Below are positions 22,452 to 34,400 of a DNA stretch of 64,000 nt, one piece after another. A program made the position numbers and the translations under genes. Source of the DNA: Rotaria macrura (taxonomy: Eukaryota; Rotifera; Eurotatoria; Philodinida; Philodinidae); NCBI GenBank assembly GCA_900239685.1, contig OENT01000218.1, positions 92,158 to 156,157 on the forward strand, written 5' to 3'. The first letter of the stretch is position 1, and each line of letters begins with the position of its first letter. A model generated the notes under the pieces. It did no database searches and had not been told where the DNA came from. It worked only from the letters and a program-made list of their open reading frames with translations.

Positions 22452-25400
22452 ATGTTTTCTGAAACATTTAAAACCTTGTTAAAAACAGTTACAAAATGCA
22501 AAACCAAGGATGAAAGTCAACCAACCAAGGAGCCCCTACGACTTCGAAAAGTTATACGAACAGTAATAGCAGTAAGAAAATTTCAAAAACTTGAATCGGA
22601 TAAATTCAAGCGATCTATCGAATGTGAATTTGATAAAACAGTTGCAATTAACGAATTAAAACGTTCTTACAAGCAAGGCAAATTATTTCATTTAGAAGAA
22701 TCGAAGAAATTCGCATATTATATACGCAAGTTCACAATTACATTCGATGAATTGAGACATGTGCATGAAAATCTGATAAATCAATTCAGTAAATATTTGA
22801 AAGGCTTAGATGGTAATATTGATGAACAAGTTCAATCTTTTCTATATTTATCGTTAAAATATTTAACTCAAAATAGCGAACAATTGATAAAAGAAATCCA
22901 ATATTCTGATGTCATCGATTTGATAAAACGATGTAAAGACGAGTACGTTAAGACTGAACTTGTTTATACATTGGCTTACATGACTGAAAAATCAATATTA
23001 GATAAGCAATTAATTAATGAACTCAGCAGTTTGGTGCTGAATAATTTCGATATAAATGAAGATGCAAAAGGTTTTTTATTAACTAGATTAGAAATCTGTA
23101 AAAGTGTTGACCGAATTGATCAGCTAAAAACTGAGCATCGGTTTAAATCAGCAGGTAAATCTAATGGCAATCAAAAAATGAATAAACTAGTAGTTACCAA
23201 AACAATACAAACTGTGAAGTCAAGTTATAATAATAAAGAGTCCGAAGAGACAAAAATGGTATTTTTGAATTTATCAGATGCACTAAGAAATCGAAACAGA
23301 ATGCTCAACGTGAAAACAACATTAGAAAAAATAGATACTGTAAATGATACAAGTGGCGATGATAGATCAATGTGGAGAAGTACTTGGGGAGAATGTGTTA
23401 ATTTTTACTCATTAGTAGTATCACAAGGACAAGCATTAAAAAGTGATGATAAAGATAATTATTTACCAACAAAATTATTTGGCTGGCATGTCTGTATTAA
23501 TACAAATGTTTTACCACATGGACCTTTAAGAATCAGAAGGAGAACGAAAGTTTATTCATTTTTTATTAACAGAATGATTGCTGCTACATTACTTCGAGCA
23601 TCAAAAAAGCAACAATTAAATAGTGATGCTATCGATAAACTAATGATGTGTGCAACTGACTTGGATTCTTTTGTTTCAATTGCATTGCATTGTAACGATA
23701 ATATGGTAGACTTAGTTGTTAATGCCCTATATGATGATTATTATGAATTCAAGGGATTAAACGAACCGGATATGGCAGTTCTTTTTATTAAGACAATTAT
23801 GGACAGAACAATCGAAGTTGTTACACATCAAGGATGGCTATATAATTCTACTGAAGTGAAACGAAAACAGTTCAATAAAAATGAACTAACACAAATAATA
23901 AAAACTGAAATAAATCAACTTAGATTGGACAGTCTAAATGCCATACATAATTGTTCGATTCGGAACAAACAAGTTCTTACCAAAGATAGAATCCAGAAAA
24001 TTCAAAAATGTTTAATAAATGATCAAGAAAATGATGCTAAATTTACAAAATTAATATTTCAAATAATGAAGATAGCTGATTCAACCAATGCCATTGATTA
24101 TAAACGAACTTTTGAAGCATATATCGATGTTTTAGTACGTGGAAAACGTGGAAATCATGAGATGATAATCGATTTTCTGAATAATCAAGCCAAAGATGCA
24201 AAACGAAGCCAAGAATTATTTACTGATGAAGTACTTTCGAAATTAATTGATTTGTTAAATAGTGACGCGTATGATGCTCAAATAAAAGAAGATATTGTCA
24301 AGATAATTAATAATTATTTAGAACATGAAACAAGCAAAGCTTTGGGGGACGAACATTTGGAATTATTGATTCAATACGTTCAAGATCCTAGTAATTCAAG
24401 TACTAATCTTATTAATTCCATGCTTACGTCTATACTGATAATTGCTGAAAAAAACAATTTGCTGTCAAATCGAATAGTGAAAAAATTAATTGACAATATA
24501 GAATATTTTGGCGAAAATTCTTCCAATTATATTCTGCTTATACTAAGTCGTGTTATTCATGAAAAAAATTATATTCGAAATCAACAAGATTTGGAAAAGA
24601 TATCTTTCAAATTAGAGAGTAACGATGTTGTTCAATTAAATAACGATTCAAAAATAACTTTTGCACAACGTTCCGAGCAGAATCAACACTGTAATCAAAT
24701 TTCATTACTCACTGCTAATCTGATTTTATTGTCTATTCAAAAACGAGTTCAGATAACGAATAAAACAATTTGTAATCTAGTTTTAGCATTAAATAATGAT
24801 GATAAACAAACAAAAATAATTTCATCCAAGTGTATTTATCTTTTATCAAAATATGCATCGTTAGAAAATGATGCTGTCAATCAAATGAAAGATTTTCTAA
24901 ATGATCAAGTTTATGATGTGAGTGTTTATATTCTTGCAGCTTATTCATATGGTTTAGTGAAATTGGCTGCACTTAGCGTACGAATCAATGTCATGCATAT
25001 GGATAATTTAAGTTCATTATTTCTTAGTCAACATTTGAAATTAGGAGTAACGGATTTTGCAGATGAAATTAACGTGAATATCCTTGAAATATTCAAATTC
25101 GAAGCAGAAAAACAAGAATTCGAAGATAAAAATGTATTTGCTCTATTCGATAGCATTTTATCATTAAATGAAAATTACAGTACCAACATACTTGAGATAC
25201 TTCAAATATACACAAAAAGGTATACAATCCCTGCAAGTACAATACAAGCTTTGGAAAATACACTTGGTTTTCCTGAACAATTCGAAAAAGCTATCCTTAT
25301 TTTTCACAATGTTATTCGTAATGGTCAACCAGTTACAAATAAAATCTTACAGATCTTAGCTGACAATTTGTACATGTCAATAAATACAAGACGACGATAT

Positions 25401-28400
25401 AATTCGTTTAAACTATTGGAAAAAGCCAGACAAAATCAAGATTTACCTGAGAGCATATTCTATAAAATAGAACTTGCTAAAGCTGGTTTTGTTCTATCTC
25501 GATCAACCAACAAAAACTCAATTATAAAATTTATGCAAGATCAAACCAACAATGGAATACAATTACCAATTGATACGGTTAATGCTCTAGAAAATGAAAC
25601 TGATAACGAAGATGCTTTACAAGTATTGTACAATATATCAAAAAACAAACAAATCATACAATATGATTTGCTGAATAAGTTAATTGAACGTTTCAATCCA
25701 AACAGTGATCAATTCATTTTAATTGGTGTCTTTGAAAATGTAGCAAAAAATAATCAAACATTATCCACTGAACTTTTAAATAAATTAAAAACGGCATTGA
25801 ATAGAAAACAAATTGAAGATAAAGTGCTTTCAATATTTGTATATTTGGCACAAAAGGGTGAAAAGCTATGTCATGATATAATCCAGAAAATATTGGAAAA
25901 AATTTTAGATGAAGAAGACATTATGTTGAAACTAGAACTTGTGAGCGCACTTGGATCGTTGATAGAAACTCATCACTCCGATATTAAACAATACCAGCCA
26001 CAAACAGAGAAAATCTTAGTAAATGGAATCAATTCAAATAATGTTAACTTACAAAAGATATGCATTCATGTATTAAGAATATTAGCTCGATTTGTAAAGG
26101 TTAATTCAAGTTTATTCGATGCAGTCATAACAATTGGTACAAATCTATCTTGTGATAAAACAATAAAAGAGGAAATTTATTCCTTATTTACATTTATGGA
26201 ACAAAATAATAGTGAATTGACGAGTAAATATAAAGCGAAAATTCAACTGGCTAACTTAGAATGTCGATCGAATAGTGAACTATTGAATAAATTAAAAGCA
26301 TATGCATATGATGCAGATGGTTTATTAGAACAAAATTACAATCAATTAAAAAATATAATTGATCAAGATTTTCAATTACAAGAAAAAGCTTTAGAAATTT
26401 TACACTTATTGAAATCAAAAAATAAAATGACTGATGATCTTATTGAAAGTATTGTACTATTATATGAGAGTACCGACTCCAGAAATATAAAAGATTCTTG
26501 CTCAAAATTACTGGAAGATGCAAATCGTAGTGGAAAAAGCTTGAATTACAAAGCAGCCGAAATCGTTGACGAGAGCATGAAAAACAGTGATGTTGATGAA
26601 ATAAAACAGACATTTTCTAAAAGCAATCTATACACAGAATTAAAAACACAATATCAATTAAATGATGAACAAATTAGAGAAGTGTTAAAAGTTTCCAAAG
26701 TAAAAATTAACATTTTAGATATACAAAATGTAGAAGAGCTCGTTCAAATGTTAATAATAAACAATCCGTCTTATTATGATAATCAAGAGTTCGTTTTTCT
26801 TATTGAACAAGCTTTATTAACAAACCAAAGCAAAGAAATTGCATTACCATGCTATTGTCGCATAATTAAAGAGAGAAAATATCAAAAAGTTGTAGAAGTT
26901 CTGGACAAATTAGTTAAAACCCAAAATGAAACATCATTATTGCCATTTCTCATTGAATCAATTTATCATTCATTGAAATATAGTCATTTATCTGAAAGTT
27001 GCATAACACTCTTAGAAAATAATCTTGATCATAATGATCAATTGATTCGAAGTTTTTCGTTCAAAGGATTAAGAATGATTCTTAGTAAAAATGAAAAATC
27101 TCAACGATTTCAAGATTGGTGCGATCTCACAATAGAAAACTTATCAAATGCTGGAGTACACATAGAAAAAGTTAAAACGTATTTGGATGTATTAGAGATA
27201 GTCGTTTCGCTGGAGTTTATTGATTTACATGTATTTAAGAAAAATGACAGAGAAAAATGGACAAGAGAACTTATTATATCAAGTTTATTTGAACATTTCA
27301 AAGCATGTGACACTGAACAGATCGATTTCTACAGTAATTGGTTTATAATTGAAGAAAAATTCATGTATTACAAATCTGTTAAAATGTTGAGTTTAATTAT
27401 GCAAAGAGTCCTGAATTTCACATCAATTACAGAGATTATTGATATATTTATATGTATCCGTACAAGATTATATGATGATGTAATGATTATTTTAAATAAT
27501 CATGAATTTCCCTATAATACATTCAAAGAAGACTGGTGTATGGAAATGATGAAAAATCGATTAATAAATAAAAACATTGGTGAAAATTATTTGAATCGAC
27601 TTTGTAAAAATGTTTGTGAAGAATTCAATATTAAATTTATTGAAAGCCTTTTCAAGTGTATATCGTGTATAGATAATTTACGAAAATTTGAAGATGTGAT
27701 TAAATTTTGTTCGAGCAAAACTCTGAATTTAAACAACTTGTGTTTTCAAAATGTTGATATTACTCAATTAAAGAGTCTACTTGAAGCCAAACATATATGC
27801 AATAAAATAAATTCAAACGATGAAAAACAAAGTTATAGAGATGTCTTATTTAACAATTTATGTTTATTAATTAAAAAGAAATGGACATTTGATCAACTTG
27901 ATGAGCTAACAGAATCATTTAATTCGATGAATTTAAATCGAAAACTTGAAAATTATATAAGTATATTAGAACTGATCAATCAATACAATTTATCTTCTTC
28001 ACAATATAAGAAATGTAGTCAGTTGATTCGAGAATCGAGCACTTTTATTCAATTGTTAAAAGGATTAAATAAACTGGTTATTGAAAATAATTTTCAATTA
28101 AAAGAAAAAGTCAAAAGTCCAACAGAATTATTAAATGAATTGGAAGAATCTAATAAAAATAATTCAGCTTTAGTCCATTATATACGAACAGAATTGTCCA
28201 AAGAATTAGAAGAAATAAAGAGAGAAGACTTAAAGTCATTAATTGAATATAAACAATTGCCAATAGTTAAATGGGGCGTTAAACAAATTAATCATTGGTC
28301 AGCCAAGATTAAATCAACAGGAGAACAATTTAGCAACGTGGAAGCAATTGCTGTTATAAAACGAGCCAATTTTCTATTTACTGGTTATAACTTGACTGAT

Positions 28401-31400
28401 ACACAAATATTGTGCAGTTTAATAGCATTAAACACTAAATCGAAGACTAGAGGCAAATTATTACAAGTCGCTACTGGTGAAGGTAAATCGACAATTGTAT
28501 GTATACTGGCAATAATAAATGCATTGAAAAAGAAACAAGTTCATGTTATTACCAGTTCACCTGTATTGGCAGAAAGGGATAGCAAACAAAAAATGAAATT
28601 ATTTAAAATGTTTCACTTGACTTGTAGTGATAATAATGATAAAACAGTTTATTTATATGGTCGCAAAGATTGTTATACAGCTGATATTGTCTATGGTGAA
28701 GTGTCACAATTTCAATTCGATACATTAAGAGATCAATATAGTATGTTGGGTACACTTGGTAATGGAAAATTTGAAATAGCTATAGTCGATGAAGTTGATA
28801 GTATGCTTATTGATGATAGCTCAAAAATTGCACGTCTTTCATCAACAGTTGCCGGAATTGATTATTTTCAAGTTATTTATGTTTACATTTGGCAAAGATT
28901 ATTAACAGTTAAGGAAAGATTTATCATGTTTAATAACAAAATGTATATGGTTAATGGGAAGGTCGGATTTGAAAATGGAAAAATTTTATTGGAAAATCTG
29001 GATAATAATAATAATATCCTCAAAATACCCGATTTGGAAAGTTATGTTTCAAAAAATAAAGATATCAGTGATATAGGAGAAGTCATCAATGGTGATTTAG
29101 ATGACTATTTGAAAAAATGCTTAGATGAATATTTAGCTAGTCTAATCAATGAGAAAAAACTTGAAATTCCACAGAATTATAAAGAATTTTATGAAACTCA
29201 AAAACCCAAATGGATACATAATGCGATCGAAGCACTAAATTATCAAGAGAATATACATTATGTCGTACAAGAAGGTCAAATAAAGCCAGTTGACTATTAT
29301 AGTACCGGCATTGTACAAAGTTCAACGAATTGGAGTGATGGTTTACATCAATTTTTACAAATCAAACATAACTTAAAAATGACTTCGGAAACATTTACGA
29401 CCAACTTTTTATCAAATATTGGCTTTATAAATAATTATAAGAATATGTATGGTCTAACTGGTACACTTGGTTCAGAAAAAGCAAAAAAAGTATTGCAAGA
29501 GGTCTATGATGTCGATTTAGTCAATGTTCCACAATTACGTCAGAAACAATATCTCGAACTAGAAACCATCGTTACTCAAGAGGAAACTAAATGGGTAGAA
29601 CAAATATGTTCAACAGTATTAATTGAAACGAAAAAAGATAGAGGTGTATTGATTATCTGTGAGAATATCGCTCATGCAAACAGACTTGGTGATCTATTGA
29701 AAACTCAACATAGATCAACTGCCGTCAAACTCTATACAATGAATAATATGAATCAAGAGAAACATGTCGAAAAAATCTTACCTGGTGAAATAATCATTGC
29801 AACAAATTTAGCTGGAAGAGGAACCGATATACGTACAGATGAAATCGAAGAATTCGGCGGTTTGCATGTTGTCTTAACATTTATGCCAAATAACCAACGT
29901 GTCGAAGATCAAGCATTTGGACGAACAGCGAGACAAGGCAAACGTGGCACTGGATTGATGATTTTAAATTCAATGAATTTAATCGATTATAATCATGTAA
30001 ATACTGCTGAAGTCAAATTGCAAAGAGATGTAATCGAATCAAATATGTTAAACGAATTTCAAAATAATGAACTGAAACTGATTCAAATAAAAGATAAACT
30101 ATTTAAACAATTCTGTACATTTTTAAATGAAGAAATTCGTCATAAAATTCGATATAACCAAGGATACTTTCAAGCAAGTTTGAATGCGGTAACAGATGTA
30201 TTAAAAACTGTTATCCCAACTGTTTATGAGACAAGTATAATTGCAGCTGCTGAAGAAGAATGGGCAATGTTCTTAAGAAAATTGGATGATAATACTATAC
30301 GATTAGATAAAGCAGAACAAGAATGTAACAAATTGATTGATCAATTGAGAAAACATTACAACGAAGAGAAGATTATTAAAAATTCATATTATCATACAGT
30401 GATTGGAAATGATATTATTATGAATGAATGGTCAATACGTAACTCTTCAAAAGCTAAACGTGCTTTGACTCATTTTGAGAAAGCTGTTCAATTAGATGAA
30501 GCTGCTTCTGGTGCAGCACATTTAGGTATAGCTTGGTGTGCACTTATAATTCAAGATGAGAATTATAAAAAGAAAGCACTTGAATCATTTGAGAAATCAT
30601 TAAAAATCTTATCGAATGAAATGGCAATGCTAAATTCAATGCAATTACTTTTGGAACAAAAGCAACCGACGTTTACTGGTAGTGAACTGTATAAACAGTT
30701 CATGACGAAAGCAACGGTTTTAGGTACATATTTAAATAGTGTTCAAGGTAATATCGGTGCAATTAAGAAATCTTTGAGACTTATTGATTTGATTGAAATT
30801 AAACAACAATTGAATAGCAATGTCTTAGAAAAGATTGAGTATTATTATGAACGTGAAAGAAATAGCAACAAAAAATTAGAAATTAAAATGGATAAGAACG
30901 CAGATTATACTTTAATATTCAATGACTTAACATGGAGAGAAGATAGTGGTAAAATTGATCAAGCATGGGAAACTATAAAGAATGCATACGACAAAGGTTT
31001 ATTACCATCTTCATACCATGACATATCTATTACATTGAAACAAGCAGAATTAGATAGAATAAAAGCAATTTTCAATCCAAATAAAGAATGTCTGGATTTG
31101 ACGAAAGAATCAGCTATAGATAAACTTAAAAGCGAGCGAAGTATGTGGAATACACTTCGCGTAACAAGTTCATACCAAGTTGACTTGAAAATTATACATA
31201 GTGATAACAAAACTGAAGAATTTAAAAATAAACAAATGAATGAACTTATTACATTGATTGAAGCAAAAACGGATGATACACTTCGATTTAACATCATTAT
31301 TAAAGATGCAAATGTGAATGAAGTGAATAAACATTTCAAAAATACAGCTAATGATCCTGCAAATCTTCAAGTTGATTTTGATCGTTTAGATTTTGAGAGT

Positions 31401-34400
31401 ATTGATGAAAAACTCTCTTCAATCAAAGCCAAGTCTATAAACATCGAAATGGCCTTGACTAAATCAATACTTTTGCCAATTATTGATCGCAACAAAGGTA
31501 TACATACTGCAAAAGTATGTGTCACTGAACAGAAATTGTATGAAACAGTAAATCGAAATGAATTAATGAAAAGAGTAATAGAGCTTAAAAATGATGATTC
31601 ATATTTTTATATCAAACTTGAATCATTGCAAACTGATCAAATTAGAAACATTATATGTGACTGTAAAGAAATATCATTTAATATTTCATTTATTGGCATA
31701 GATTTTTATGACAGTATTAATGGTCTTAATGGTCAAGCAAATTTTCATTTTAACAATTTAAGCAAGACAACATCAGAAATAATAATAAAAGATCTTCGTA
31801 AAGAGAATATCGAATTCTCTCTCGAATTTCAATGTTTGAAAGATCACGGAGTTGAATATATTGTTATGCATGCAAATCTCGATCAAGAAAATATACAAAT
31901 AAGTAAAGTAAAAAATATAATGGAATTATACACAAAAGGTTCTATGCCTACTGTTGAACTGAATGAATTTACAGCAAAAGGTATTGAATATATGATCGAA
32001 ATTAATGAGAAACGATTTGTTCCTTGGAGAAGTGTAGTAGCTGTGGCCATATTGGGATCTCTTCAAATTATTGCTGGAGGTGTTCTTATTGCTACTGGAT
32101 TTGGTTCTACTGTAGGAATGGGTCTAATAACTGAAGGTATAGCTGATATGTTCACTGCCTATAGAGCATTTAGCAATAGACAATTCAACTGGGGAGATTA
32201 TTGTAAACAGAAGGCTGTCAGTTTAGTTATTTCTGCTGTTTCGATGGGTTATTCCAAGCTTAAAGATGCTGGGAAAGGTGTCAAGAATTTAGTTGGATCG
32301 GTTGGTACAGAAGCACTAGAGCAAGCAGGAACGCAAGTTGCAACAAATGCAAAAACAATAGGTCAAACAGTTGCTCAGACTGGCAAAAATCTTAAAAGTC
32401 TTGCATTCAAATATACCAGTGTTAAAGGAGGTGAAGCAGTTGTGAGAGAAGGTCTCAACAGTGGTATACAGTATTTATCGACATTTTCATTTGATTTGAT
32501 TAAACCACGAATATCCGAATCAGTTCAATCGAAAATTCGAGCGACATTTTCTAAACCTGATTTGACATATTTGTTACGAAAAATGTATGCGTTGGATTTA
32601 CAAACCAAGTCAAAAATATTACAATGTAAAGTAGATCAAATTGTTGCCGATACAATAAATCCACAACACAGTTTCGCCCGTAGACAATGGGATTCAATTG
32701 GTGGACCGTTGCTCAAAGGTGTTTTGGCAGATGTCCAAAATTATGGTAGTGCCATTAGTATGGCAATTAGAATTATCGGTACGTTAAATGGTCTATACGC
32801 ATTACAAACGTTAATTGATAACGTATACATGGAGTTGGTTAAGAAACTTTCACAAATTGACAAAAATACAATGACTATCACGCTCATCTTACATCGAAAT
32901 CTGAAGATTGATAAAGAAATTGCAAGAAATGCTGTGAATAAACTTAAAGAATTTAACATTATTGACGAAAATGATAATTTAAAACTTTCGTCTTACTATG
33001 ATGTTAGTGATGAATGCAAGAAATTGAAACTTAAAATAGATGAATTCAATCGAAAAGAAGAAAATCAAAATGATGTTGCCCAGTTTATGAAATCATTTTG
33101 TGATAATTATATGCAAGTTGAATATGATTCATTTAGTATAATCAGTAAATCTGTTGCTGACAAAATAACTGAACAATTAATACAAATAATTGAATCGCAC
33201 TTAATACAACCATGGTCAACATTAGCAGTTAGCAGTATAACAGATGGTATTTCAAAGAGAATTCAAAATAATTACTTGGTTAATAAAGACCAAAACTCAG
33301 ATAGTCACAACGAGGATCAAAAGAAATATGATGAACTTAAAAATAAAACCAATTTAACAGAAGAAGAAAAAATATTTATGAAAAATTATGGCAGATACAG
33401 AACATTTACTGAGCAAATAAATTATAATGCTAAAGATTATTGTATTGCATATAGTCAATGCGAAATTATTTACTACTCGCAGCAAGCAACATTAGACAGC
33501 AAAAATGAACATGAAGCATTAGACAGTAAAACACAAAAACATATAGACGAAGTCAAGAATGATAAGCCGGCAGATCTTTCGGATATGATGGCAATGGCTG
33601 CTGAGAATGGTATAACCATTAAAATAGTCGATGATCCGGCATACGAACCTACTGAGGAAGATGTAGCAAAATGTACAAAGATTATTGTCTATACGAAAGG
33701 AGAAACGAACAATGAAGGAAAAACAGGCATAGGACATTATCAGCTTAAGTTAGAAAACGGAGACGTCGTCAATGTGCCTAGTATCAACAATAATTGTGGG
33801 TATGCTGTGATTCAAAAAATATTACAAAATCAAGGTGTCGATATCTCTATTAACGATCTTCGTAATCAGAGGGCTGCGATGATACAAAATAATCCTAGAC
33901 AATTCATGAAAATGCGAGAAGCAGAGCAATGGATTGAAAATCGCCATCCTCAAGAAGCAAATAGATTACTAATTGTAGGTGCTAAAGACACTGAGAACGC
34001 TGAGGAAGGCGTAAAAGACATATATAAATTTGAAGGAATTGAAGAAGATGCAGGTACTTATAAAGATCTCGACAAAAAATATAGAGGCCGAAAAGGCAAA
34101 TATGAATTGAATCACATCCCTCCAAAAAATTCTTTGAAAGATACACCTTTTGAGGACGTTAACGAGCGTGACTTGCCAGTCATACCTATGACATATAATG
34201 ATCATAAAGATTATGTTTCAACTGGAAGTAAAAGAGAGGCAAAAGAATATCGCGATATGCTTAAAGCAAGCTTGAAAACGGGGAACATGTATGAAGCTCT
34301 AAAGATAGACCTAAGTAATATGTTGAATGTTCCACCTCCAGGTACTTATAAAAATAGCATTGCTAAATACCTTGACGTCATTGAAAGTACTAAGATACCG

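Noticed and set aside
30959..34205. Antisense frames of 66-126 codons under the giant gene
   Set aside because: Shadows of a strongly AT-biased coding sequence.
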